From: Sphingomonas sp. Root710
GTDB taxonomy: Bacteria; Pseudomonadota; Alphaproteobacteria; Sphingomonadales; Sphingomonadaceae
Length of the DNA stretch: 41,072 nt
Reading direction: 5' to 3'
NCBI RefSeq assembly: GCF_001429065.1
Contig: NZ_LMIB01000017.1
Location: 1-41,072 of the forward strand
This document shows positions 1 to 9,068 of the stretch, in pieces. Positions within the stretch are counted from its first letter, which is position 1; each line of letters begins with the position of its first letter. The translations under genes were made by a program, and so were the position numbers. The notes beneath the pieces were generated by a model, which saw only the letters and a list, made by a program, of their open reading frames with translations, did not search any database and was not told the origin of the DNA.

Positions 1-98
1 ATCTTGACGTTCGCAAGGTCAACCCCGCTCCCGTCCATCTTCACCCGCGGCTTCACATTGTAATCGATCACCCGCTTCACGGGCACCAGGACTTTCAT
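1..98 (-). CDS. etfB: Electron transfer flavoprotein beta subunit, N-terminal part
   Basis: Only the first 32 codons are inside the window; the gene runs off the left edge. The start [19 protein letters not shown] and the following [11 protein letters not shown] match the conserved N-terminus of EtfB, the AMP-binding subunit of the FAD heterodimer that carries electrons from acyl-CoA and other dehydrogenases to ETF:quinone oxidoreductase. The start at 96-98 is supported by an AAGGAG Shine-Dalgarno about 9 bases upstream. It lies downstream of sucC on the same strand, but a hairpin terminator lies between them, so it is probably transcribed from its own promoter, with etfA expected next. Confidence 0.9.
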   Translation of the reverse strand, partial: MKVLVPVKRVIDYNVKPRVKMDGSGVDLANVK

Positions 99-148
99 AG
101 CTTCAACTCCTTGGCCTTGGCACTTGCCCTGGGGAGGCTGTATCCATC

Positions 149-180
149 AAAAAACAAGGCCCGCCCGATCCGGACGGGCC
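149..180 (-). terminator. Rho-independent terminator after sucC
   Basis: On the minus strand the stem GGCCCGTCC/GGGCGGGCC (one G-U pair) with a GATC-type loop is followed by TTGTTTTTT. It lies about 115 bases after the sucC stop and before etfB, so it should end sucC transcription. A second GC-rich hairpin (GCCGGTC/GACCGGC) at about 199-214 lies closer to sucC but has no T-run. Confidence 0.75.
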
Positions 181-219
181 CAATGTTTTACTGCCTTTGC
201 CGGTCGGACCGGCCAAGGC

Positions 220-243
220 AATTGCGAAATTGCGAAACTGCGA
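220..243. repeat. Three tandem 8-bp units between sucC and etfB
   Basis: The unit AATTGCGA occurs at 220-227 and 228-235 and again as AACTGCGA at 236-243. It sits in the sucC 3' untranslated stretch. No function is evident; it may be replication slippage. Confidence 0.6.
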
Positions 244-293
244 AACGCAGCTTTGCAATCCCGGTCTATTCCTTCGCCGATCCGCCGGGCGGA

Positions 294-1493
294 TCAGGCG
301 GCCTGCTTGACCTGCGCCACGATCTTGCGCGCGGCGTCGCCCAGATCGTCGGCGGCGACGATCGGCAAGCCCGAACCAGCGAGCAGATCCTTGCCCTGCT
401 GGACGTTGGTGCCCTCGAGGCGGACGACCAGCGGCACCGACAGGTTCACTTCCTTGGCCGCGGCGATGATGCCCTGCGCGATTATGTCGCAGCGCATGAT
501 CCCGCCGAAGATGTTGACGAGGATGCCCTTCACCGCCGGATCGCTCAGGATGATCTTGAACGCCGCGGTGACCTTCTCGGTCGTGGCGCCGCCGCCGACG
601 TCGAGGAAGTTTGCGGGGAACATGCCGTTGAGCTTGATGATGTCCATCGTCGCCATGGCGAGGCCCGCGCCGTTGACCATGCAGCCGATGTCGCCATCGA
701 GCTTGATGTAGGCGAGGTCGTATTTCGACGCCTCGATCTCGGCCGGGTCTTCCTCGGTCTCGTCGCGCAGGGCGAGGATGTCGGGGTGGCGGAACAGCGC
801 GTTCGGATCGAAGCTCACCTTGGCGTCGAGCACGAGCAGCTTGCCGTCAGTCGTCTCGACCAGCGGGTTGACCTCGAGCATCGACATGTCGGTGGCGATG
901 AAGGCGTTATACATCTGCTCGGCGATCTTGACCGCCTGCTTGTTGAGATCGCCCTTCAGCTTGAGCGCGAAGGCGACGGCGCGGCCATGATGCGGCATGA
1001 AGCCTTCGGCCGGATCGATGATGATGGTGCGGATCTTCTCGGGGGTCGAATGCGCGACTTCCTCGATGTCCATGCCGCCTTCGGTCGACACGATCATCGC
1101 GATTCGGCCGCTGGCGCGATCGACGACCATCGAGAAATAATATTCGGATTTGATATCGGCGCCGTCGGTCACATAGAGGCGGTTGACCTGCTTGCCGGCC
1201 TCGCCGGTCTGGATCGTGACCAGCGTGTTGCCGAGCATGTCGGCGGCGTTGGCGGCGACTTCGTCGACCGACTTGGACAGGCGGACGCCGCCCTTGGCGT
1301 CGGCGGGCAGTTCCTTGAACTTGCCCTTGCCGCGGCCGCCGGCATGGATCTGCGCCTTCACCACATAGATCGGCCCAGGCAGCTTCTTAGCGGCTGCAAC
1401 CGCTTCTTCCACCGTCAGCGCCGCATAGCCGGCGGGAATCGCCGCGCCGAACTTCGCCAGCAATTCCTTGGCCTGATATTCATGGATGTTCAT
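294..1493 (-). CDS. sucC: Succinate-CoA ligase (ADP-forming) subunit beta
   Basis: Encodes 399 residues, the usual size of SucC. With SucD it converts succinyl-CoA, ADP and phosphate to succinate, CoA and ATP in the TCA cycle. The N-terminus [12 protein letters not shown] is the family signature and fixes the start. An ATP-grasp domain covers about residues 2-225 ([13 protein letters not shown], then [19 protein letters not shown]). The C-terminal CoA-ligase domain has [17 protein letters not shown] at about 325-345. The Shine-Dalgarno is weak (TTAGG). No sucD is found downstream: the next gene on this strand is etfB, so the alpha subunit is either upstream of the lipoprotein gene's region or elsewhere. 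Long open frames on the opposite strand are codon-bias shadows. Confidence 0.98.
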   Translation of the reverse strand: MNIHEYQAKELLAKFGAAIPAGYAALTVEEAVAAAKKLPGPIYVVKAQIHAGGRGKGKFKELPADAKGGVRLSKSVDEVAANAADMLGNTLVTIQTGEAGKQVNRLYVTDGADIKSEYYFSMVVDRASGRIAMIVSTEGGMDIEEVAHSTPEKIRTIIIDPAEGFMPHHGRAVAFALKLKGDLNKQAVKIAEQMYNAFIATDMSMLEVNPLVETTDGKLLVLDAKVSFDPNALFRHPDILALRDETEEDPAEIEASKYDLAYIKLDGDIGCMVNGAGLAMATMDIIKLNGMFPANFLDVGGGATTEKVTAAFKIILSDPAVKGILVNIFGGIMRCDIIAQGIIAAAKEVNLSVPLVVRLEGTNVQQGKDLLAGSGLPIVAADDLGDAARKIVAQVKQAA

Positions 1494-1619
1494 GGTCGAG
1501 CCTAATCCCTGAGTCCGATCAAAATCGGTGGGGCTTAAGCATGAAAGTCCGGCGATGAAAACCCCAAGCGGGGCGATTCGACTGTTGCGGTGCGATAGAG
1601 TTTGTTTGGAGCGGGATAA

Positions 1620-1946
1620 TCAGGCCGCGATCGAGCAGCCTATCCCCGCGCGCAGCACGACCGACACGATTTCCGGGTCATTGAGCGCGCGCAGGCGGTG
1701 GGCGAACTCGTCGATGCTCATCCCGCGCGGGTCGCGGCTGGCGAGGGCGCCCAGCGATTGCAGCCGCTTGAGCTGCGCCAGCGACAGCCGGTCGACCATG
1801 CGTTCGGCCATGCAGGCCGCGACCGGCGGGCGCAAGCCTGCCTCGATCAGCTTGCTGCGTACCCGCGCCTCCGGCGAGACGGTTGCGCAGGCGGACAAGG
1901 TGGTCACGGCCGCGATGGCGGCAAAAAGGCGAGGAAGGCGTGGCAT
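1620..1946 (-). CDS. Small putative lipoprotein
   Basis: Encodes 108 residues. I chose the internal start at 1944-1946 because it places a hydrophobic leader (MPRLPRLFAAIAAVTTLSAC) directly before a lipobox, LSAC, with the lipidated Cys at residue 20. The 43-codon upstream extension has no such logic. The mature part is short and helical, with KLIEAGLRPPVAACMAERM and LSLAQLKRLQSLGAL, and contains two further Cys. I do not recognise a characterised family; small lipoproteins of this layout are common in sphingomonads. It is divergent from the kaiC-like gene and separated from sucC by about 125 bases. Confidence 0.7.
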   Translation of the reverse strand: MPRLPRLFAAIAAVTTLSACATVSPEARVRSKLIEAGLRPPVAACMAERMVDRLSLAQLKRLQSLGALASRDPRGMSIDEFAHRLRALNDPEIVSVVLRAGIGCSIAA

Positions 1947-2066
1947 GCCAGAAATCCCGAATAGAAAGCCGATGTGATGACTAGTCGATAGTTGACGCGG
2001 CATGAACGTGCCAATCCGCGGGTTGTTGTCCCGGTGTAATAATTCCATGACCGGGGCAGTACCGAT

Positions 2067-2091
2067 GGAACCCAAACGGCGTAGCGCGGTT
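2067..2091 (+). promoter_or_regulatory. Candidate EcfG-type (general stress) promoter for the KaiC/kinase pair
   Basis: GGAACC at 2067-2072 is followed after 15 bases by GGTT at 2088-2091. The alphaproteobacterial EcfG consensus is GGAAC-N16-CGTT, so there is one mismatch, in the -10 element. The spacing and a position 39 bases before the ATG fit. This is inference from sequence match only. Confidence 0.5.
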
Positions 2092-2129
2092 GACTCCGGC
2101 TACGCCGGGTCACGGAGACGATAAGCTAG

Positions 2130-3617
2130 ATGAGTAACCGCATATCGTCGGGCAATCCTGGGCTCGACGCCATTTTGAAGGGGGGATTGCCGCGCAACCG
2201 CCTGTATCTGCTTGAAGGATCGCCGGGGTCAGGCAAGACTACCTTTGCGTTGCAGTTCCTGCTCGAAGGGCTGCGTCGGGGCGACCGGTGTCTGTACATC
2301 ACGCTGTCGGAAACCAGCGAGGAGTTGCGCGCCGTCGCATCATCGCATGGCTGGAGCCTCGACGGCATCGACCTGTTCGAGTTCGCGTCGGCCGAAGCGG
2401 TGCTGGGCGGCGACCGCGATCAGTCGGTGCTGTACAGTTGGGAAGTCGAACTGGGCGAAACCGTCCGGTTGATCGAAGAGCAGGTCGAACGCATCAATCC
2501 GCGGAGGGTCGTATTCGACAGCCTATCGGAGATGCGGCTGCTCGCACAGGATCCGCTACGCTACCGTCGTCAGGTTCTGGCGCTGAAGCAATATTTCGCG
2601 GGCCGCGACACGACGGTCATGCTTGTCGACGACCTGACCTCCTCGGGCGGGGAGCGCGACACCCATCTTCATAGCTTGTGCCACGGCGTCATTACGCTCG
2701 AGCGGCTGACGCTGGAATTCGGCGCGGCGCGGCGTCGGATGCAGGTGCAGAAGATGCGTGGGGTCGACTTTACCGCCGGCTATCACGACCTGATCATCCG
2801 CAAGGGCGGCCTCGAAATTTTCCCGCGTCTGATCGCGGCCGATCATGGCGCGGATTATACGAACGGGCTGACGTCGAGCGGGGTTGCCGAGCTCGACGAT
2901 CTGCTCGGCGGTGGGCCGATGCGCGGTACCTGCACGCTGCTCACCGGCCCGGCGGGTACCGGCAAGACTTCGATCGCGATGCAATTCCTTGTCGCCGCCT
3001 GTGGCCGGGGCGAACGGACGACGATGTATCAGTTCGACGAGCGCGTGGGTACGCTGCTGTCGCGCGCCGGAGCGTTGGAAAGCAGTCTCCAACAGCATAT
3101 CGACAGCGGTTGCCTGGTTATCCGCCAGGTAAATCCGGCCGAGCTTTCCCCTGGAGAATTCGCGGCGATGGTACGGCGCGAGGTCGAGGAGCGCGGCTCC
3201 CGGATCATCGTGATCGACAGCCTCAATGGCTATCTGGCGGCCATGCCGCAGGAGCAGCAACTGATCCTGCAGATGCACGAGCTTCTGTCCTATCTGAATC
3301 ATCACGGCGTGGTGACGTTCCTGATCAATCCGCAACATGGCCTGGTCGGATCGATGTCGAGCAGCCTCAACATCTCCTATATTGCCGACGCGGTTGTCCT
3401 GATCCGTTTTTTCGAAGCCGAAGGCCGCATTCGCAAGGCCATATCCGTATTGAAGAACCGTGGTGGCGCGCATGAAGACTCGGTTCGCGAACTGCGGATC
3501 GACGCGGAAGGCATCAGGATTGGTGAGCCGTTGACCAAGTTCCGCGGCGTGCTCACCGGAACGCCCGAATATATGGGCATAGCAGAGCCTCTGATGGAAG
3601 ATCGTGGTGCCCCATAG
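2130..3617 (+). CDS. KaiC-family double-domain ATPase
   Basis: Encodes 495 residues with two tandem RecA/KaiC domains. Domain 1 covers about 1-240, with Walker A GSPGSGKTT at 30-38 and a Walker B-like VVFDSLSE. Domain 2 covers about 245-485, with Walker A GPAGTGKTS at 273-281 and IIVIDSLNG. The length and layout match cyanobacterial KaiC, but the clock residues only partly match: the segment aligned to the CII phosphorylation site reads NISYIAD, keeping the Ser (S416) and replacing the Thr with Tyr. The catalytic Glu pairs read SE in domain 1 and DE in domain 2. No KaiA or KaiB gene is nearby. The stop overlaps the start of the hybrid kinase gene by 14 bases, so the two are translationally coupled. 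KaiC homologues in non-photosynthetic bacteria are mostly linked to stress or signalling, and the promoter in front fits that. True circadian function is unlikely. Confidence 0.93.
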   Translation: MSNRISSGNPGLDAILKGGLPRNRLYLLEGSPGSGKTTFALQFLLEGLRRGDRCLYITLSETSEELRAVASSHGWSLDGIDLFEFASAEAVLGGDRDQSVLYSWEVELGETVRLIEEQVERINPRRVVFDSLSEMRLLAQDPLRYRRQVLALKQYFAGRDTTVMLVDDLTSSGGERDTHLHSLCHGVITLERLTLEFGAARRRMQVQKMRGVDFTAGYHDLIIRKGGLEIFPRLIAADHGADYTNGLTSSGVAELDDLLGGGPMRGTCTLLTGPAGTGKTSIAMQFLVAACGRGERTTMYQFDERVGTLLSRAGALESSLQQHIDSGCLVIRQVNPAELSPGEFAAMVRREVEERGSRIIVIDSLNGYLAAMPQEQQLILQMHELLSYLNHHGVVTFLINPQHGLVGSMSSSLNISYIADAVVLIRFFEAEGRIRKAISVLKNRGGAHEDSVRELRIDAEGIRIGEPLTKFRGVLTGTPEYMGIAEPLMEDRGAP

Positions 3618-5703
3618 GCGGGCGGAACTCGGTCACAAGGTCCTTGTCCTGGCTCCGTTCGGCAGGGATGCCGAAAGCATAGCCGGTTTGCTGACTCGTG
3701 AGGGTTATGATTCGACGAGCTGTCGCGATCTGGCGGCCGTCGCGGGATTGCTCGACGACCAGGTGGGCGCAGTGGTGCTTACCGAAGAAGCGCTGGCGCG
3801 GGATCGCGAACGTCTTCGCGCTGCGCTCGACGCACAGCCCGCCTGGTCCGACGTGCCCTTCGTCGTGCTGGCGGCGCGACGTATGGGACCGCTCCCGCCG
3901 GGCCAGGCGGCGGTGCTGCGCATTGCTTCGGCCGTCGACAATTTCACGGTGCTCGAGCGGCCGCTCAGCTCGGTGTCGCTCATCAGCGCCGTCTCATCGG
4001 CGATGCGGTCGCGCCAGAAGCAGTTCGAGATGCGCGACCGGCTGGCGGAAATCGGCGCGCAGAATGCGGAGCTTGCGCGTAACGAGGACAAGCTGCGAGA
4101 GAGCGAGGCCAAGTTCCAGGCGATCGCCAATTCGATCGATCATATGGTCTGGTCGACCCTGCCAGACGGCTATCATGATTACTACAATCAGCGCTGGTAC
4201 GAATTTACCGGCGTTCCCGAGGGTTCGACCGACGGGGCGGCGTGGAGCGGCATGTTCCATCCCGATGATCAGGAGCGTGCCTGGTCGCGCTGGCGGCATT
4301 CGCTGGAGACCGGCGAGCCCTACCATATCGAATATCGACTGCGGCATCGCTCGGGCGACTATCGCTGGGTGCTCGGCCGCGCACAGCCGGTGCGCGACGA
4401 TGGTGGCCGGATCACGCGCTGGTTCGGTACCTGCACCGACATTCAGGAGATCGTCGAAGCGCGCAACGTGCTCGCGCGGAGCCGCGAAAGCCTCGAGGCG
4501 ATGATCGAGGAGCGGACCGAGGCGCTGCGCCGCGCGAACGAGCATCTCCACCAGAGCCAGAAGATGGAGGCAGTCGGCCAGCTGACCGGGGGCATTGCGC
4601 ACGATTTCAACAATATGCTGACCGGCATCATCGGATCGATGGACATCATGCGCCGGCGGATCGCCGCGGGCCGTTACGACCAGCTCGATCGTTTCATGGA
4701 CGCCGCGACGACGTCGGCGCTGCGCGCGGCGGGACTCACCCAGCGCCTGCTCGCCTTCTCGCGCCGCCAGTCGCTTGATTCCAAGCCGATCGACATCAAC
4801 GCGCTGGTGGATTCGCTCGGCGACCTGTTGACGAGGACGATCGGCGAGCAAATTTCGCTCGATATGCGGCTCGATCCGGGGATTCCGGCGGGCGTCACCG
4901 ACGCCAACCAGCTCGAAAGCGCGCTACTCAACCTGACGATCAACGCACGCGACGCAATGCCCGAGGGCGGCACGCTGTCGGTCAGCACCCGGGCAGTGCG
5001 GATCGATGCGGCCGAGGCAGCCGCGTCGGCAGACGCAAAGCCGGGCGATTATGTGGTCGTGACCGTCGCCGACACCGGCGCCGGCATGCCCGCCGATCTG
5101 CTCGGCAAGGTATTCGAGCCCTTTTTCACGACCAAGCCGATCGGCCAGGGCACCGGCCTCGGCCTATCGATGGTCTATGGTTTCGCGCAGCAGAATGGCG
5201 GTCATGTCGCGATCGACAGCGCGGTCGGGCGGGGCACCGCCGTCAGCATCTACCTGCCTGCCGCCGAACGGCCCGGCTTGGAGGAGCATCATGCGATACG
5301 GGCGTTGCCCCAGGGCAATGGGCAATGCGTGCTGGTGGTGGAGGACGACCCCTCGGTCCGGTTGCTGATCCGAGATGTGCTCGAGGAGGTCGGCTATGCC
5401 GCGATCGAAGCGAGCGATGCTGCCGAGGCGCTGCCGATCCTGGCGTCGGGCCGTACGATCGACCTGATGATCTCGGACGTCGGCCTGCCGGGCATGAACG
5501 GACGGCAGCTGGCCGACGCCGCGCGCAGCCACCGGCCCAGCCTGCCGATCCTGTTCGTGACCGGCTATGCCGAGAAAGCGGCGATCCGCGCCGACTTCCT
5601 GGGCGAAAATATGTCGATGATCACCAAGCCCTTTTCGCTCGACGATCTCGGCGAAAAGATCGGAGAGATACTCGCTGGCGCAACGCTCGCCCGCACCGGG
5701 TGA
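3604..5703 (+). CDS. Hybrid sensor histidine kinase (pseudo-receiver, PAS, kinase, receiver)
   Basis: Encodes 699 residues with a GTG start inside the end of the KaiC-like gene; a second GTG follows at once. The protein has no signal peptide or membrane segment and is presumably cytosolic. Residues about 10-135 form a receiver-like fold ([19 protein letters not shown]) in which the phospho-Asp position reads VVLTEEA, so it is probably a pseudo-receiver. A PAS domain follows at about 169-283. The HisKA domain has the H-box [14 protein letters not shown] with His333. The HATPase domain has [18 protein letters not shown] and [13 protein letters not shown]-terminal receiver at about 573-690 contains VEDD, the phospho-Asp D625 in MISDVGLPG, and KPFS. 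The kinase should autophosphorylate at H333 and pass phosphate to D625. Coupling to the KaiC-like ATPase suggests that the ATPase modulates the kinase or is read by it. Confidence 0.95.
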   Translation: MVPHRRAELGHKVLVLAPFGRDAESIAGLLTREGYDSTSCRDLAAVAGLLDDQVGAVVLTEEALARDRERLRAALDAQPAWSDVPFVVLAARRMGPLPPGQAAVLRIASAVDNFTVLERPLSSVSLISAVSSAMRSRQKQFEMRDRLAEIGAQNAELARNEDKLRESEAKFQAIANSIDHMVWSTLPDGYHDYYNQRWYEFTGVPEGSTDGAAWSGMFHPDDQERAWSRWRHSLETGEPYHIEYRLRHRSGDYRWVLGRAQPVRDDGGRITRWFGTCTDIQEIVEARNVLARSRESLEAMIEERTEALRRANEHLHQSQKMEAVGQLTGGIAHDFNNMLTGIIGSMDIMRRRIAAGRYDQLDRFMDAATTSALRAAGLTQRLLAFSRRQSLDSKPIDINALVDSLGDLLTRTIGEQISLDMRLDPGIPAGVTDANQLESALLNLTINARDAMPEGGTLSVSTRAVRIDAAEAAASADAKPGDYVVVTVADTGAGMPADLLGKVFEPFFTTKPIGQGTGLGLSMVYGFAQQNGGHVAIDSAVGRGTAVSIYLPAAERPGLEEHHAIRALPQGNGQCVLVVEDDPSVRLLIRDVLEEVGYAAIEASDAAEALPILASGRTIDLMISDVGLPGMNGRQLADAARSHRPSLPILFVTGYAEKAAIRADFLGENMSMITKPFSLDDLGEKIGEILAGATLARTG

Positions 5704-5759
5704 CCCCCCCGCGCAAGAAAAAGGCTGAATCCGCAGCGACAAGTTCGAACCTCGATAGC

Positions 5760-5780
5760 TATTGCGAATCAAACTCAATA
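5760..5780 (+). promoter_or_regulatory. Fur-box-like operator of the TonB receptor
   Basis: The 21-base imperfect palindrome has outer arms TATTG/CAATA and the core GCGAATCAAACTCAATA. It resembles proteobacterial Fur boxes of the GCGAATnATTCTCAnT kind. It lies 40-60 bases before the start of a siderophore-type receptor, where iron repression is expected. Confidence 0.55.
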
Positions 5781-5819
5781 GCGATAACGCCGCTCCCACC
5801 GATAGGGAAAGGGGTTATC

Positions 5820-8276
5820 ATGACCAGCAATGAGGTGGGTTCGACGGGTGGATTTCTGGCACTGGCCTGTGTCGGCTTCATCGCCAGCGCGCCGGCGGCG
5901 GCGCAGCAGGGGGCGGGAGCCGATAACGAAAGGCAGCTTGGCGGAATGACCGTCAGCTCGACCGTGATCGATGAGGGCACCCCCAAGGTGGAACGGGCCG
6001 CGTCGCCGAAATATACCCGTCCTCTGCTCGATACGCCGCAGACCATCACCGTCATCAACAAGGCGACGATCCAGCAGCAGAACTTGCTCACCCTGCGCGA
6101 AGTGCTCAGCACGGTGCCGGGCATCACCTTCGGTGCGGGCGAAGGCGGCTTCGGCTATGGAGATCGCATCATCCTGCGCGGCCAGGATGCGAAGAACGAC
6201 GTCACCGTCGACGGAGTCCGCTCGGGAGCGTTCCTGAACCGCAACGAAGTCTACAACATCGAGCAGGTCGAAGTGACCAACGGCGCCAATTCGGTGATGA
6301 ACGGCGGCGGATCGGTCGCGGGCACGATCAACCTCGTGACCAAGCGCCCGCTGGCCGACGACCAGACGATCCTCAATGCCGGGCTCGGCACCGATAATTA
6401 TTACCGCGCGACGATCGACACCAATCAGCGGGTCAGCGACCTGATCGCGGTGCGCCTAAACGCGGTCTATCACGAGAATGACGTGCCCGGCCGCGACGTG
6501 GAGGATTACAAGCGTTGGGGCATCGCGCCCGCGATCACCATCGGCATCGACGGTCCCACCAGCCTGACGCTGCAGGGTGAATATCTCGATGACAAGGCGA
6601 TGCCGCAATATGGTCTGCGCTATTATGCCAATAATGGCGGCTTCCTCGATGAGTTCGACCGCGGCGGCTATTATGGCTTCGCCAATCTCGACCAGCAGAA
6701 CAGCAAGACGAAATCGTTGCAGGGCATCTTCAGCCACCGCTTCAGCGACACGCTCAGTGTCCGCAACCTGACCCGTTGGGAACAGATCAGGCAGAACACG
6801 ATAACCAGCCAGCCCAACGGGACCTTCTGCCTTGCGTCGACCGGCCTGCAGCCGCTCAACATCGACGGCGTCGCCGCGAGCTGCACGATCCCCGCGAACG
6901 GCGCGGCGCCGGCTTTCACGGTCCCTGCCGGCTATTATCTGCCCACCGGCGGCCGCGGCGTGCAGCGGTTCATCGACAACGACACCTTCTATAGCCAGAG
7001 CGATCTGACCGCGAGCTTCGACACCGGCGGTATCAGCCATAGCCTGGTGCTCGGCGCGTCGGCGCTGTGGGAGGACTATTCGCAATATCAGGGCACCTTG
7101 CCGCGCAACCCGAACGGATCGACCCCGACCTTCCCTTATGTGAGCATCTCAAACCCCGGGGCGATCGTGCAGGGGCCGACGGGGGCGGGGCAAACCTATG
7201 GCAACAACAACTATAGCGGGCCGATCAACTTCATCCCGTCCAGCCGCAATTTCGGCGAACAGCGGACCCTGGCCGCCTATCTGTTCGACACCGCCAAATT
7301 CACCGACTGGCTCGAGATCAACGGCGGCGTCCGCTACGAGCATTTCAAGGGTTCGAACCATGGTCTGACCTACAGCACGGTGGTCGGCCCCACGCTGGGC
7401 GCGATCATCACGACGGGGCCGTTCAGGACCAGCGACTATCTCTTCTCCTACCGCGTCGGCGTGGTGGTGAAGCCGAGCCCGCAGACCAGCGTTTATATCG
7501 CCTATGGCAACTCGAAGCTGCCGTCGAAGGCATCGGTCGATGGGGCCTGCGCGGCCAGCAACTGCCGCCTGAAGCCCGAGACGACCGAGAATTGGGAGCT
7601 CGGCGCCAAGGCTGAACTGCTCGATGCGAAGCTGCTGCTCACCGCCGCGATCTTCCGCAACGAGCGTAATTCGATCAAGGTCGCGTCGAACGATCCTACC
7701 CAGACCGACCAGACACTCGACGGCAAGCAGCGGGTGGAGGGCCTGTCGCTCGGCGCATCGGGCAACGTCACCAGCAGTTGGACGATTTCGGCCAACTATA
7801 TGTATCTGAAGTCAAAGATCCTGCAGGGCGTCTCCGATCTCTGTCTGGCCAATCCGGGCGTGACCAATGCGGCGGCGGCCTGTGCCACGGTCAACAGCCC
7901 CGCCTTCCCCGATCCAACCCGCGGTTCTTCGCTGACGAACACGCCGAAGCATTCGGGAAGCCTGTTCACCACCTATCGTTTCGGTTTTGGGCTCGAGCTC
8001 GGTTACGGCCTGACCCATCAGGGCAGTTTCCTGCTCAACCAGCCGACGCTCGCGCAGCTCGTCGCCAACAGCTATGTGGGCTATCGCGTGCCGAGCTACA
8101 CGATCCACCGCTTCATGGCGGCCTATCCGATCACGCCGCAGCTCAAGGCGCAGGTCAACGTCCAGAACTTCACCAACGAGAAATATGTCACGACGGTGCG
8201 TAACTCGGTCGGCGGAAGCTGGGCCCAGCCCGCCGCGACCCGCTCGGCGGTGTTCAGCCTGAACTATCAGTTCTGA
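5820..8276 (+). CDS. TonB-dependent siderophore receptor
   Basis: Encodes 818 residues. The frame stays open further upstream, but the ATG at 5820 is preceded by AGGGAAAGGGG and gives a proper signal peptide (FLALACVGFIASAPAAAQ, about 1-29), so it is the start. The plug domain at about 45-170 contains DTPQTITVI, LREVLSTVPGITFGAGEGG, RIILRGQDAKNDVTVDGVR, VEVTNGANSVMNGGG and GTINLVTKRP, typical of the FhuE/Fiu siderophore group. The rest is a 22-strand barrel with alternating aromatic and polar residues, ending in FSLNYQF with the terminal Phe used for outer-membrane insertion. It would import ferric siderophores powered by TonB-ExbBD. The substrate cannot be told from sequence. A Fur-box-like site precedes it and a strong terminator follows; no siderophore biosynthesis genes adjoin. 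Confidence 0.95.
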   Translation: MTSNEVGSTGGFLALACVGFIASAPAAAQQGAGADNERQLGGMTVSSTVIDEGTPKVERAASPKYTRPLLDTPQTITVINKATIQQQNLLTLREVLSTVPGITFGAGEGGFGYGDRIILRGQDAKNDVTVDGVRSGAFLNRNEVYNIEQVEVTNGANSVMNGGGSVAGTINLVTKRPLADDQTILNAGLGTDNYYRATIDTNQRVSDLIAVRLNAVYHENDVPGRDVEDYKRWGIAPAITIGIDGPTSLTLQGEYLDDKAMPQYGLRYYANNGGFLDEFDRGGYYGFANLDQQNSKTKSLQGIFSHRFSDTLSVRNLTRWEQIRQNTITSQPNGTFCLASTGLQPLNIDGVAASCTIPANGAAPAFTVPAGYYLPTGGRGVQRFIDNDTFYSQSDLTASFDTGGISHSLVLGASALWEDYSQYQGTLPRNPNGSTPTFPYVSISNPGAIVQGPTGAGQTYGNNNYSGPINFIPSSRNFGEQRTLAAYLFDTAKFTDWLEINGGVRYEHFKGSNHGLTYSTVVGPTLGAIITTGPFRTSDYLFSYRVGVVVKPSPQTSVYIAYGNSKLPSKASVDGACAASNCRLKPETTENWELGAKAELLDAKLLLTAAIFRNERNSIKVASNDPTQTDQTLDGKQRVEGLSLGASGNVTSSWTISANYMYLKSKILQGVSDLCLANPGVTNAAAACATVNSPAFPDPTRGSSLTNTPKHSGSLFTTYRFGFGLELGYGLTHQGSFLLNQPTLAQLVANSYVGYRVPSYTIHRFMAAYPITPQLKAQVNVQNFTNEKYVTTVRNSVGGSWAQPAATRSAVFSLNYQF

Positions 8277-8319
8277 TGCGTGGGCCGGGTGGGCTCGTCC
8301 TGCCCGGTCATATGACGGG

Positions 8320-8353
8320 ACGGCCCGGGCAACCCTTGCGCCCGGGCCGTTTC
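8320..8353 (+). terminator. Strong hairpin terminator after the TonB receptor
   Basis: A perfect 11-bp stem, ACGGCCCGGGC/GCCCGGGCCGT, with a 9-base loop is followed by TTTCCC. The T-run is short, but position and stem strength fit termination of the receptor transcript. It also lies just beyond the stop of the opposing thioesterase gene and may serve both. Confidence 0.65.
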
Positions 8354-8359
8354 CCTATG

Positions 8360-8803
8360 TCAGGGCAGCGCATATCCGACGGTCGACTGGGCGATGATCC
8401 GGTCCTCGCTGCGCTGCCAGATCCGCACGTCGACCGTGGCGAGGCGGCGGCCGAGCTTCAGGATCGTCGCGTCGGCCATCACCGCTTCGAACTGGCAGCC
8501 GCGCAAAAAGGAGATCGACAGCGCATTGGTCACCGCCATCGCCTCGGGCCCATTGTGCGCTGCGATCACCGCATAGGCGGCGACATCGACCAGCGCCATC
8601 AGCGCCGGCCCCGACACGAGGTTGCCGGGCCGGATCATCGCCGGATCGGGATCGAGCCGCATCCGCAGATGATTGAGCGATAGGCTCTCCACCTCGCCGA
8701 GCTGGCGACGGGTGAGGGCGGGGAAGGTTGTGTCGAGGAAGGCCGCGACCTCCTCCTTGCTCAGGCGCAGTTGGAGCGATGACGATGAGGTAGAGCTGGT
8801 CAT
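8360..8803 (-). CDS. PaaI-like hotdog-fold acyl-CoA thioesterase
   Basis: Encodes 147 residues. The start at 8801-8803 was chosen for the excellent Shine-Dalgarno AGGAGGAGG 1-5 bases away and because the 58 residues upstream are low-complexity Arg/Ser. The central part is PGNLVSGPALMALVDVAAYA followed by MAVTNALSISFLRG, which is the 4HBT/PaaI hotdog helix and strand with the usual Asp in the long helix. Such enzymes hydrolyse acyl-CoA thioesters as dimers or tetramers, often of phenylacetyl or medium-chain acyl groups; the substrate is unknown here. It is convergent with the TonB receptor. Confidence 0.85.
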   Translation of the reverse strand: MTSSTSSSSLQLRLSKEEVAAFLDTTFPALTRRQLGEVESLSLNHLRMRLDPDPAMIRPGNLVSGPALMALVDVAAYAVIAAHNGPEAMAVTNALSISFLRGCQFEAVMADATILKLGRRLATVDVRIWQRSEDRIIAQSTVGYALP

Positions 8804-9068
8804 GCCTCCTCCTAGCCACCTTCGCTTCGTACCGGCAATCCTAGTTGGCCAGCGCCGCGAGCCGCTCGGCCGGTATCGCGGCGGCCGCGCGCTTGAGGAC
8901 CGAGATGTCGGCGACGCGGCCCTCCGCCGAGCGCCCCGGCTGCCGCCATAATCGTCCCAAATCGGCCCGATATGCAAACTGCTTCGTTACGTTGCTGAAT
9001 GCCGGGCCGCCAACGGCCGGTCGGCGCGGCCTTTCTTCAGGCCCTTTCCCGCGCTATGGCCCGCGGCC

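Noticed and set aside
111-1505. Long open frame on the plus strand opposite sucC (464 codons)
   Set aside because: It is antisense to the certain sucC gene, and its His/Asp/Arg-rich translation is the usual result of reading a high-GC gene in the other strand.
5325-5819. Upstream extension of the TonB receptor frame into the kinase gene
   Set aside because: The extension lies in another frame of the kinase and has no signal peptide; the ATG at 5820 has a good ribosome site and a signal sequence.
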